Shown piece by piece: positions 45,323 to 53,498 of a stretch of DNA of 64,000 nt; within the stretch, counting starts at the first letter, position 1; every line of letters begins with the position of its first letter. Both the position numbers and the translations under genes were made by a program. A model generated the notes under the pieces. The model made no database searches, was not told the origin of the DNA, and saw only the letters and a program-made list of their open reading frames with translations. This stretch comes from Salinibacterium sp. (lineage in GTDB: Bacteria; Actinomycetota; Actinomycetes; Actinomycetales; Microbacteriaceae), in NCBI GenBank assembly GCA_004297555.1, contig SCSV01000286.1, positions 1-64,000 on the forward strand, read 5' to 3'.

Positions 45323-45916
45323 CTAGCTGTTCAACTGCTTGCCCGGGTCCACAGCAGCTGCCACACCAGCAGCGACCGCGTTCCCCGCGCTCGGCAGCTT
45401 CGCCTTGCCGTAGTGCTCCATCGCGTCCTTCACCGCGCCCCAGATGCCGGCGGCCGAGAGGCTCACCGACAGCACCGTGCGCACCAGCTCGAAGTCGATG
45501 GCCTTGCCCGCGAGCAGCGCAGTGCCGAAACCGCCGGCCATCGCGGTGCACGTGTTCAGCACCCAGCCACCGAGCTTCGTGTCGTAGAGGAAGATGAGCG
45601 GCTTGTCGGCGAACGAGTCGTCGGGCAGGAAGTCGTGCAGCTTCTTTCCGAACGCGCGAAACACGGCGACGAACAGAACCAGTACCGCGGCTGCAAGCGC
45701 GCCCCAGTTCTTCTTCTCCACCGCGTCGAAGATGATGCGCAGGTACACGGTCGGGTCGTCGAGTGAGCTGACGACGGCGGCGGGCTCCGCAGCGAACGCG
45801 ATGCCAGCGGCGAACAGGATGAGCGCGATGGCAAGCGTGGTGAGCAGTCGAAGACTGAGCATCAAGCTCGCATGGAGAAAAGGTGTCTTCTTGAAAGAGT
45901 GCAGGAGGTTTTTCAT
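45323..45916 (-). CDS. Multi-TM protein with signal-like N-terminus (holin candidate)
   Basis: LRLLTTLAIALILFAAGIAFAAEP; LAAAVLVLFVAVFRAFG; strand opposite to flanking genes. Confidence 0.45.
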   Translation of the reverse strand: MKNLLHSFKKTPFLHASLMLSLRLLTTLAIALILFAAGIAFAAEPAAVVSSLDDPTVYLRIIFDAVEKKNWGALAAAVLVLFVAVFRAFGKKLHDFLPDDSFADKPLIFLYDTKLGGWVLNTCTAMAGGFGTALLAGKAIDFELVRTVLSVSLSAAGIWGAVKDAMEHYGKAKLPSAGNAVAAGVAAAVDPGKQLNS

Positions 45917-45927
45917 GGTGGTAGAAG

Positions 45928-45946
45928 TGTCACTCGGAAAGTTCCA
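45928..45946. promoter_or_regulatory. Variant TGTCAC-N7-GTTCCA site in divergent gap
   Basis: TGTCACTCGGAAAGTTCCA, 12 nt from the 45916 (-) start and 50 nt from the 45996 (+) start. Confidence 0.45.
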
Positions 45947-45995
45947 AACGCCGAAATTTCCCCTCTGTCACCCCGACACCTTAAGGCACCTGCAC

Positions 45996-46523
45996 ATGCC
46001 CACCATCGAACGCGAATCCGGCCTGAACCTCCCCAACGTAATGACGCCAGGAGCTTGGGTCATCGTGGCTGTTGTTCTCACCGCGATTGCCCTTGGGGTT
46101 GGTGCCATGGTGTGGCAGCTGTGGTCTTCGCGGGTGAAGTGGCAGCCGCTCGGTTTCATGGGCGTGCAGTACTTTGCCGTGAACGGGTGCGTGAGCGCCG
46201 AACGATTGACGGCCGCAGTGGACAAGGCCCGCGCGTTTCTCATCCTCACTGGAAAGTGGAGCACGGCGCAGACCGACAAGGCCCTCGGTGGCTTCAACAT
46301 CTACGTGTTCGACCACGAGACCGAGGCCGGGAAGCCGGGCATCAGTGGCTCTCAGCTGGGCAACGTCGTCAACGTGAACCGGAGGCTCACCACTCTGTGC
46401 CACGAGATGGGGCACCTTCTGCAGGAGCGCATCGAAGGCATCGTGGACCACAATCACGTGCGCTGGGAGACCGATGGGTTCGTCAAGGCCGAGCGTGCGT
46501 ACTCCGACTGGTTGAACGGGTGA
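45996..46523 (+). CDS. Membrane-anchored zinc metallopeptidase-like protein
   Basis: N-terminal TM WVIVAVVLTAIALGVGAMVW; LCHEMGHLLQ (HExxH). Confidence 0.6.
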   Translation: MPTIERESGLNLPNVMTPGAWVIVAVVLTAIALGVGAMVWQLWSSRVKWQPLGFMGVQYFAVNGCVSAERLTAAVDKARAFLILTGKWSTAQTDKALGGFNIYVFDHETEAGKPGISGSQLGNVVNVNRRLTTLCHEMGHLLQERIEGIVDHNHVRWETDGFVKAERAYSDWLNG

Positions 46524-46756
46524 AGTACCACCGCACCGACATTGTCGAGGCCGCCATCAAGCGCTTCGGCAAGCGAAAGAAACTGGCCCTGGAAGAGGTC
46601 GGAGGTCTCTTTCGCGTCCGTTCGGTTGGAGGGCCGATGCGCGAGGTCGTCATCGACAGTGTACGGCATCTGATTGAACGCGACGTTGTCACCTATGCCG
46701 GGCCCTTCAATTCGCTTGCGGAATGCGCGCAGTTCTTCGGTGTGAAGAAGCGCTAG
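46520..46756 (+). CDS. Hypothetical small protein
   Basis: VKYHRTDIVEAAIKRFGKRKK...; GTG start overlaps preceding stop. Confidence 0.45.
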   Translation: MKYHRTDIVEAAIKRFGKRKKLALEEVGGLFRVRSVGGPMREVVIDSVRHLIERDVVTYAGPFNSLAECAQFFGVKKR

Positions 46757-46757
46757 C

Positions 46758-46776
46758 TGTCACATTTCGCGTGACA
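46758..46776. promoter_or_regulatory. TGTCAC-N7-GTGACA palindrome
   Basis: TGTCACATTTCGCGTGACA (perfect arms), 36 nt before the 46813 (+) start. Confidence 0.65.
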
Positions 46777-46812
46777 GGTGCGACGTGCTCGTGCTAGTTC
46801 TTCGAATCTCAC

Positions 46813-47679
46813 GTGCCTACCAGACCCCTACTCATCGGACGCGGTCCATGGGCCCAGAAGCTCTGTGCGGCTCTCCCTCCAGGTGTACAGCCAACCATCG
46901 ACGGTCACATCACGTGCAAGGAGAGCATCCGCGAGGCTCGAGTCCGCGGAAACGACTGCATCATCATCGCTACGAGCGCGAACTCGCACTACGAGCTGTT
47001 GATGCTCGCACTGGAGCAGAAGCTGCCGGTGTTTTGTGAGAAGCCGATGGTGCTGAGGGTGCGTGATGCAGAACGGGTGGAGAAGGCCTGGGATGCGGCT
47101 GACCGACCTCCGTTCCTATGCGATTTCGTCCACCTCTGGTCGCATGGTTTCGAGTACGCGTGGCGGCGATTCACCGCACAAGGTGGACTGATGAATGTGG
47201 GAGGTGAGTTGAGGCCCACGCCGAAGTTCACTGCCGAATTCAGCGGCCCGGTGAGAAGAAAGGACGCGCACCCGGTCTGGGACTATGGATGTCATGCCAT
47301 CGCGATGGCACTGATGCTCGGCTACGACTGCCGTGGGCTGGCACTCTCCAGTGGTCCCGGTGACCGATGGCTTCTTGAGAACGAGCACGTCGAGGTCATC
47401 GTCAACACCAACTCCGATGCGGAGAAACGAGCCTGCGTGAAATTGGAGAAGGTGTTCCTCTACGATGGAGAGACCTGGGACTTCTACCGGGCCACCGGTC
47501 GAGACCAACCGTTCAAGAACTCCGACGCACCACCATTGCAGCGCGCTCTCACGTGGTTCTTGAGCCCCAACAGGGACGTGTGGCGTGTCCACCCACGTTC
47601 ACGTGTCGGCCTGTGGCTCCCGGTGCAGGTCACCCGCGTACTCGAGTCCATCTGCAGCCCAGAATCGCCATTCAAGTGA
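46813..47679 (+). CDS. Gfo/Idh/MocA-family oxidoreductase
   Basis: DCIIIATSANSHYELLMLALEQKLPVFCEKPMVL (EKP motif). Confidence 0.75.
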   Translation: MPTRPLLIGRGPWAQKLCAALPPGVQPTIDGHITCKESIREARVRGNDCIIIATSANSHYELLMLALEQKLPVFCEKPMVLRVRDAERVEKAWDAADRPPFLCDFVHLWSHGFEYAWRRFTAQGGLMNVGGELRPTPKFTAEFSGPVRRKDAHPVWDYGCHAIAMALMLGYDCRGLALSSGPGDRWLLENEHVEVIVNTNSDAEKRACVKLEKVFLYDGETWDFYRATGRDQPFKNSDAPPLQRALTWFLSPNRDVWRVHPRSRVGLWLPVQVTRVLESICSPESPFK

Positions 47680-47686
47680 GGAGGAG

Positions 47687-47773
47687 AACGTTCGGAACGA
47701 GTGCGGTCATCTGAGGCAGGTCCATGGGCACCTCCTTTCGTTGTGAGCCCGCTCAGCACTCGTTCCGAACGTT
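47687..47773. repeat. 18-bp perfect inverted repeat around a 51-nt loop (structured leader candidate)
   Basis: AACGTTCGGAACGAGTGC (47687-47704) / GCACTCGTTCCGAACGTT (47756-47773). Confidence 0.9.
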
Positions 47774-47801
47774 GTCTTCGTCAGTGGTGAAGGAGGAAAG
47801 C

Positions 47802-48035
47802 GTGGGACGTCGTTCGCACGGACAGCGCATCACCCAGACGCAGCGTCGAGTGCTCGCGGAGAAGCTGCGCGAGTTGCTGATGCGAGAACCGAACCTCTCG
47901 CGCGACGAGCTGGTGAAGCGAACCGGTGCGCCGTTCGACATGTGCAACTTCATGAAGCGCCGGATGAAGGAAGAGCGCGAAGCGTTCGAGCGAGCGCGTG
48001 GTGAGAACCCATTGATGGAAGCTGGACACGCATGA
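47802..48035 (+). CDS. Small HTH-like protein
   Basis: VGRRSHGQRITQTQRRVLAEKLRELLMREPNLSRDELVKRTGAPF; SD AAGGAGGA. Confidence 0.5.
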   Translation: MGRRSHGQRITQTQRRVLAEKLRELLMREPNLSRDELVKRTGAPFDMCNFMKRRMKEEREAFERARGENPLMEAGHA

Positions 48036-48382
48036 AGACCCGCGTCGTCAACATCCGTGCCAGCAAGTACGACGTTTACGTCGGCCGCGCCGGCAAGGGG
48101 CAGAAAGGCACGCACGGGAACCCGTATCTGGTGAGCCCGTCGCAGCCCCGCGGGTCCACGGTGAACACGCTCTACCGGAACCACTTCAAGTTCAAGGTGG
48201 AGAACGACAAGGCCTATCGCGCTGAGGTCGAGAAGCTCGTGGAGCTGAAGCGGAAACAGAACGGAGAGCTGACCCTCGGATGCTTCTGCGCAGAAGGCAC
48301 CGCGGTGCTCACCGCCGGCTCTCCACCGTACGTCTGCCACGGGCAGGTCATCGCGGAGTACATCGACGAGAGGTGCCCATGA
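48032..48382 (+). CDS. DUF4326-family protein
   Basis: YDVYVGRAGKG..GTHGNPYLV; LTLGCFCAEG...CHGQVIAEYI. Confidence 0.7.
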   Translation: MKTRVVNIRASKYDVYVGRAGKGQKGTHGNPYLVSPSQPRGSTVNTLYRNHFKFKVENDKAYRAEVEKLVELKRKQNGELTLGCFCAEGTAVLTAGSPPYVCHGQVIAEYIDERCP

Positions 48383-48744
48383 ACGAGAGTAGCGGAACGG
48401 TTGACGCATTCATGAGACTGATAGGCGCTCAGCTCGCCGAGCGCGCGTGGAAGGACATCTACGAGTTCGGCTCACCCGAGGCGAAGCAGAAGCTCGCCGA
48501 TGCAGTGCTGGATGCCCTACCGGAAATGATGCGCTACACCAATGCGAGTGTAGCGACGCGCATCTACCAGATGCCAGAGGTGAAGTCGGCGATGGAGGCG
48601 TACGCGAAGCGCGTCTGCGGCTACATCGACGGGTTCGACCCGGCCTCGCTGGCGGATGAGACAAAGGAGCGAATCCTCGCCGAGGTGAAGCGCGAGGTCG
48701 AGACGAAGCTCCGCGACAACATGATGCTCTACGTGAAGAAGTGA
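48379..48744 (+). CDS. Hypothetical protein
   Basis: MNESSGTVDAFMRLIGAQLAERAWKDI...; 4-nt overlap. Confidence 0.5.
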   Translation: MNESSGTVDAFMRLIGAQLAERAWKDIYEFGSPEAKQKLADAVLDALPEMMRYTNASVATRIYQMPEVKSAMEAYAKRVCGYIDGFDPASLADETKERILAEVKREVETKLRDNMMLYVKK

Positions 48745-49142
48745 TGCTGGGCGACGAGCACATCATCGCACCGGCCGTGCACCGCGAGCGTCGACCCGCG
48801 TACGACATGAGCGAGTTCACTGCTTGCCGTGCGATGGACGATGCGAATGACGCAGCGCGCGCTCGGCTCGAGTCCATCGCGTTGGATTCGAGCGCACCCA
48901 TCAAGCTCCCGCGCTGGGCGTGGGACTACTGGCGCCGCATCTTGGGTGGCTACGACACCACACTGCCGACCGGCACTCGCATCGGGAAACGCTGGTGCCG
49001 CGAAGAGTGCACGCGTACTCCCGGTGGCACGTTCTCGCCGACCGGCCGCTACTTCATCGGCGAGTACGGCGTGAGCAGCAAGGGCGACGGCTTCGTGAGC
49101 ATCACGTGGTACCCGGTGGAAGTGGACGAAAAGGACAAGTGA
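48744..49142 (+). CDS. Hypothetical protein
   Basis: MLGDEHIIAPAVHRERR.... Confidence 0.45.
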   Translation: MLGDEHIIAPAVHRERRPAYDMSEFTACRAMDDANDAARARLESIALDSSAPIKLPRWAWDYWRRILGGYDTTLPTGTRIGKRWCREECTRTPGGTFSPTGRYFIGEYGVSSKGDGFVSITWYPVEVDEKDK

Positions 49143-49143
49143 C

Positions 49144-49530
49144 ATGCCCAACGAACTGAAGCTCGGCGGCACGTACTGCCACTACAAGACGAAGGGTCTG
49201 TATCAGGCGCTGGCCGTGGTGCAGAACAGGCCGCTCAGACCCGGTGAGCAGGTCGTCGAGGTAGCGACGGTGAAGGACACCAGCGACGGGCGCAACGACA
49301 AGCTCATGAAGCTGTGCCACTCGTTCACCACGGGTCACCTGTTCGTCTTGAACACCGGAGACAGCCCGACCACCCACGATGGTTCACTCAACGACCTGAT
49401 GGCTCTCTACTACTCGTTCTCCGCCAACAACCTCTTCGTGCGAGTGCTGACCGAGTTTGTGGGAGAGGTGGCTGTTGACGGAATGACGAATCCTCGATTC
49501 GCTCCGCGCTTCGAGCTGCTGTCGCGCTAG
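49144..49530 (+). CDS. DUF1653-like protein
   Basis: LGGTYCHYKTKGLYQALAVVQNR....LFVRVLTEFVGEVAVDG..NPRF. Confidence 0.6.
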   Translation: MPNELKLGGTYCHYKTKGLYQALAVVQNRPLRPGEQVVEVATVKDTSDGRNDKLMKLCHSFTTGHLFVLNTGDSPTTHDGSLNDLMALYYSFSANNLFVRVLTEFVGEVAVDGMTNPRFAPRFELLSR

Positions 49531-50690
49531 TCGATTCCCACGTAGGTCTGCATCGCCCAGCCGAAGAATGAGCGCAAGCCCTCGTCCAGACCCATGCACG
49601 GCGACCAGCCCAGCTCGCGCAGCTTCGTGACGTCGGGGCACCGGCGCTTCGGTTCGGTCTGGTAGTGGTCGGGCGGGTCGATGAACGAGTACTCGACCTC
49701 GTGCCCCGCGGCCGCCACGCACTTCGCGATGAGCTGAGGTACGGAGATTTCGTCCACGTCGAGCCCGACGTTGTAGATGCCGGTGCCCTCGGGCGCGTTC
49801 TGCACGCCCATCCGCCCGCCGTCGATGGCCACTTTCAAAAATCCCAGTAGCGTGTTCGCCACTGGCGTGTACGTGCGCTTCGGCAGCCACGGCAGCTCGT
49901 CGAGTGACTTGCCCTGCTCAGTCCACGTGCGCAGTCCTGGGGCGAACACCTTCATCTTCTTCTTGCCCTTCATCGCGCTCGCGATGCGCGGCAGGATGCG
50001 CCGGTCGACCTCGGCCATGCCGGGTCCGAACGAGTTGAAGATGCGCACCACGCTCACGTGCGTGTCGTGCTTCTGTCCCTCGACGTAGCAGAGCGTCTCC
50101 GCCATCAGCTTCGAGACGTCGTAGCAGCTGCGCTCGGAGCAACTCGGAATCGCTCCGACGTACGTCTCCGGTGTCGGCACGACGTCAGCCGTCTGGTACA
50201 CCTCGGAGCTGCTCGTGAACATGAACCGGGCGCCGTGCTCGCGTGCATACCGAAGCAGCGTGCGCGTTCCGTCCACACTCACCGCGATGGTCTCTTCCGG
50301 CAGCTTCTTGTACCAGTACGGGGACGCGATGCCCGCCAGATGCCAGATGTGGGTGAACTTCCGACCACCGAACAGCAACCCTCCCGCGTGCGTGAGGTCG
50401 CACTTGTACGTGGTGAGGTGCGGCTCGTTGCGCCACTCCTCGACTCGCGGTTCCTCGTTGCCGACCGCGTAGCTGTCTGCCGCGACGATGGAGATGGGAG
50501 CCCGAAGACCGGCGTCCTCGCGGTTCAGCTGCAGTAGGGTCTCAACTACGTAACGGCCGAAGAAGCCACGAGCGCCTGTGACGAGCACACGCGCCCCGTC
50601 GAGCTTTGCGCCAGCCATTCCCAACGCCTTCAGTGCAGCTTCGACGAGCGGCTTTCGTGCTTCGCGGTCGAACGACGTTCCGGCTTCCAT
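49527..50690 (-). CDS. NAD-dependent epimerase/dehydratase
   Basis: RVLVTGARGFFGRYVVETLL; SSSEVYQTADVVPTPE; SCYDVSKLMAE (YxxxK). Confidence 0.85.
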   Translation of the reverse strand: MEAGTSFDREARKPLVEAALKALGMAGAKLDGARVLVTGARGFFGRYVVETLLQLNREDAGLRAPISIVAADSYAVGNEEPRVEEWRNEPHLTTYKCDLTHAGGLLFGGRKFTHIWHLAGIASPYWYKKLPEETIAVSVDGTRTLLRYAREHGARFMFTSSSEVYQTADVVPTPETYVGAIPSCSERSCYDVSKLMAETLCYVEGQKHDTHVSVVRIFNSFGPGMAEVDRRILPRIASAMKGKKKMKVFAPGLRTWTEQGKSLDELPWLPKRTYTPVANTLLGFLKVAIDGGRMGVQNAPEGTGIYNVGLDVDEISVPQLIAKCVAAAGHEVEYSFIDPPDHYQTEPKRRCPDVTKLRELGWSPCMGLDEGLRSFFGWAMQTYVGID

Positions 50691-50739
50691 GAGGTGCAGC
50701 TCACGTTTCGTCCGTCCCTGGGGGTGTGGTTACAACGTA

Positions 50740-51993
50740 CTACTTCTCTGCCTGCTCGAACGGCACGACGATTTGGTTGTGCTCGAAGCCCATTTCGCGA
50801 AGGCGCATGACGATGCCCTCAGCGAAGTTCCATGCTCCGACGAGCACGGTGTCGACCGTGCCGCCTCCCTTCGCGTGACGTTTGAGGTGGTCGACCCCCA
50901 CCACCGGAAGTCCCGTACCCGGAGTGAACAGACCCTGCTTGAGCGGTGAGTCGTCCACCACGTAGGCGAAGTCGACGCCTTTGTTGAGCCCCAACCCGTA
51001 CAGGAGCGTGGTGAGCTTCGCAGGTGCGCCGTAGATGACCACGCGCTTGCCCTCGAGCAACGAGCGCAGACGCTCGCGCTCCGCGTCCATTTTCTCTTTG
51101 AGCACGCCCCAGCTCATTGCCCAGTCGCGACGGGATTCGGTCTCGATGAAGTGGTAGACGCGAAAGTCTGGGTGAAGGTGAGGCCGCGTGGGAACTTCTC
51201 CAGACCGTTCGACCCACACGCGTAACGAGCCACCATGCGTCGGTACCAACTCAATGTCGACCACCGCCCATGGGGTGTGCTCGTGCAGGTGATTCACCAG
51301 CTCCGTGGCGCGCCAGTACGAAACGTGTTCATGGTAGGTCATGTCGAACATCCCGCCGTCGAGCAGCGAGCCCAGGTACTGCACTTCGAACGCGCCAGCC
51401 TTCGCTCCGGTCAGCGCCAGCGCGTTCAACGTGCCCACGAAATCGTTGATGTGGGCGAGGACGTTGTTCGCGGTCCAGAAGTCCATGTTGAAGAGTCGAC
51501 GCTCGTTGACGAGCTTCTCCGAGAAGAACCCGTGGCTGACGTTGAGCCCTTCCTTCAAGCATTGCTTGACGAGATTCTCGGCGGGCTCGACTCCGAAGAC
51601 CTCCGCGCTCCTCGAGCACTTCGCCGCGTTGTACATCGCATGCAGCATCGTGCCGTCGTTCGAGCCGACTTCGAGGAAGCTGTTCGTATCCGGAAACCGC
51701 CGCACGATTTCCTCGGCGTACTCCTTGAAGTGTTGGCGGAACGATTGAGCCGTGCCGCTCGCGTACGCGTAGTTCTGAAACATCAGCTTGGGGTCAACAA
51801 CAGTACCCAATTGATGGTGACCGCACCGCTCGCAGCAGTTGACGTCGAGCGGGAACTTCTCCAGCGCCACCGACTCCTCTCGCGTCTTCATGAACGAGTT
51901 CGCGAGAGGAGTCGGCGGTAGATGGAGTACGGCCGCCAGCTTGTCGTTGTTGCAGAGACGACACGTTGTGCGCTGGCGGTACTTCACGGTCAA
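50740..51993 (-). CDS. NDP-sugar C-methyltransferase-like protein
   Basis: CRLCNNDKLAAVLHLPPTPLANSFM; CERCGHHQLGTVVDP; FLEVGSNDGTMLHAM; CxxC N-term plus Methyltransf_13/14 layout. Confidence 0.75.
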   Translation of the reverse strand: MTVKYRQRTTCRLCNNDKLAAVLHLPPTPLANSFMKTREESVALEKFPLDVNCCERCGHHQLGTVVDPKLMFQNYAYASGTAQSFRQHFKEYAEEIVRRFPDTNSFLEVGSNDGTMLHAMYNAAKCSRSAEVFGVEPAENLVKQCLKEGLNVSHGFFSEKLVNERRLFNMDFWTANNVLAHINDFVGTLNALALTGAKAGAFEVQYLGSLLDGGMFDMTYHEHVSYWRATELVNHLHEHTPWAVVDIELVPTHGGSLRVWVERSGEVPTRPHLHPDFRVYHFIETESRRDWAMSWGVLKEKMDAERERLRSLLEGKRVVIYGAPAKLTTLLYGLGLNKGVDFAYVVDDSPLKQGLFTPGTGLPVVGVDHLKRHAKGGGTVDTVLVGAWNFAEGIVMRLREMGFEHNQIVVPFEQAEK

Positions 51994-52667
51994 GCCTCCT
52001 GCGGAGCGCCGGCAGTCGGGGTCTCAGCCGGAGGCGGAGGAGGCGGAGCCTCGGTGTTCACCGGCACGGGCACCTCGACCTTCGGCAGCATCAGCGGCAC
52101 GCTCAGCCGCACGAGGTCCTGCTCGTACTCGGTCGGCGTACGCGAGAGCCGGCCGAGCGTCAGGAAGATGGTGTCCTCCGGGAAGTACATCGCGTGCTCC
52201 ATCTTCGGACCGGTGTACATCCCGTAGCCCTCCTGCACGATGAACTTTTCCGGCGTCTCGATGCTCCCGACCGGCCGCTCGTAGTACTCGATGCGGCCCT
52301 TCACCACGAAGCAGAGGTGAGCGTCCTCCTTGTGGTAGTGGTTCGCGCGCACCGTGTTCGCCTTCGAGGTGATGACGGCCACCGCGCCGACGGGCTCGTG
52401 GAGGACGTTCTGGATGAGACCGCGCTCGTCGACGTGCTTCAGGAAGCTGTCGAGCATGGGTGTGCCGGACGATTCGCGGTAGGCCTCGAGCCTCGCGAAT
52501 GTCTTCGCCACGCGGTCGAGCACGATGGCGGAAGGAATCTCACGCTCACGCGCCTCTTTCGTGTACTTCATCCCCATTGCGGGGTCGACCTTCTTCCCGC
52601 TGGCGAATCTCACCGGCTTCGCAGCCTTCTTCGCCCTCAACGTCTTCGCCTTCTTCTTCTTCGCCAT
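51990..52667 (-). CDS. Cupin-fold sugar isomerase/epimerase-like protein
   Basis: VRANHYHKEDAHLCFVVKGRIEYYERP..KFIVQEGYGMYTGPKMEHAMYF. Confidence 0.6.
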   Translation of the reverse strand: MAKKKKAKTLRAKKAAKPVRFASGKKVDPAMGMKYTKEAREREIPSAIVLDRVAKTFARLEAYRESSGTPMLDSFLKHVDERGLIQNVLHEPVGAVAVITSKANTVRANHYHKEDAHLCFVVKGRIEYYERPVGSIETPEKFIVQEGYGMYTGPKMEHAMYFPEDTIFLTLGRLSRTPTEYEQDLVRLSVPLMLPKVEVPVPVNTEAPPPPPPAETPTAGAPQEA

Positions 52668-52759
52668 GTGCAGGCCCTCCAGGGTGTGCGCGATAAGCGC
52701 GTGGAGACGCAGTTGTTAAATGTCGGTGCGGAAATGTCAATCCACACGGCTCTAGACGC

Positions 52760-52778
52760 TGTCACTTTCCGTGTTACC
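52760..52778. promoter_or_regulatory. TGTCAC-N7-GTTACC palindrome in divergent gap
   Basis: TGTCACTTTCCGTGTTACC, 9 nt before the 52788 (+) start, 92 nt before the 52667 (-) start. Confidence 0.55.
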
Positions 52779-52787
52779 GTCCCGCGC

Positions 52788-53495
52788 ATGAGTCTCCTGC
52801 ACAGCCTCAAGGTACGCATGAAGTACAGCAACCGTGTGAGAAAGGCCGCGGAGGAGATGCTCACCTATGTACGGCGGGGGGTCTCCTTCGAGATTCCGAA
52901 CGGCAACATCAGCGACGCCACCACGCGAGCTGTGCTTTGCCTGCGCGAGACATACCCCGAGCAGGTCGAGGTCATGTATCAGGCTCGCGGCATCATCATC
53001 GGACCGCTGAAGAAGGCCATGCAGAAGGTGGGTGAGGAAGGCTGGAAGAATCTCGAGAAGGGTCAGTACCTCCCATCGGCTCAGCTCGCACCCAACCACG
53101 AACGCTTCATCGACGACCAACACGCGTGGGCCGCGATGCAGGGTCTGAACAGGGACCAGGAGGCAGCCGAAGGCCAGCGTCGGCAGGCCGAGCGCGACCG
53201 GCTGGTGATGAGCGGAGAGGGTGTCCTCGCGGCGGAGCGCAACGCGGTGCCGAAGCGCGCGCTCACGCCGGAGGAACTTCTCGACCGGGCTGCTGAGGCC
53301 GCGCTCCAGAAGAAGGCCATCGAGGACGAAGCCGCACGAAGAGCAAAGGTCGCCGCCAGCGGCGGTCCACTGCCGCGTGGTGGGGCTCAGCCGCGAGCTG
53401 CATTCATCGACGAGGCGACCTCGACCAGCCCGGCGACACCGCTGGAGCAGAAGGGTGCACCGTTGCCGAGCAACCCCAACATCACCGTGGAGTAA
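52788..53495 (+). CDS. Hypothetical protein (possibly virion)
   Basis: MSLLHSLKVRMKYSNRVRKAAEEMLTYV...; helical, charged. Confidence 0.5.
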   Translation: MSLLHSLKVRMKYSNRVRKAAEEMLTYVRRGVSFEIPNGNISDATTRAVLCLRETYPEQVEVMYQARGIIIGPLKKAMQKVGEEGWKNLEKGQYLPSAQLAPNHERFIDDQHAWAAMQGLNRDQEAAEGQRRQAERDRLVMSGEGVLAAERNAVPKRALTPEELLDRAAEAALQKKAIEDEAARRAKVAASGGPLPRGGAQPRAAFIDEATSTSPATPLEQKGAPLPSNPNITVE

Positions 53496-53498
53496 CGC

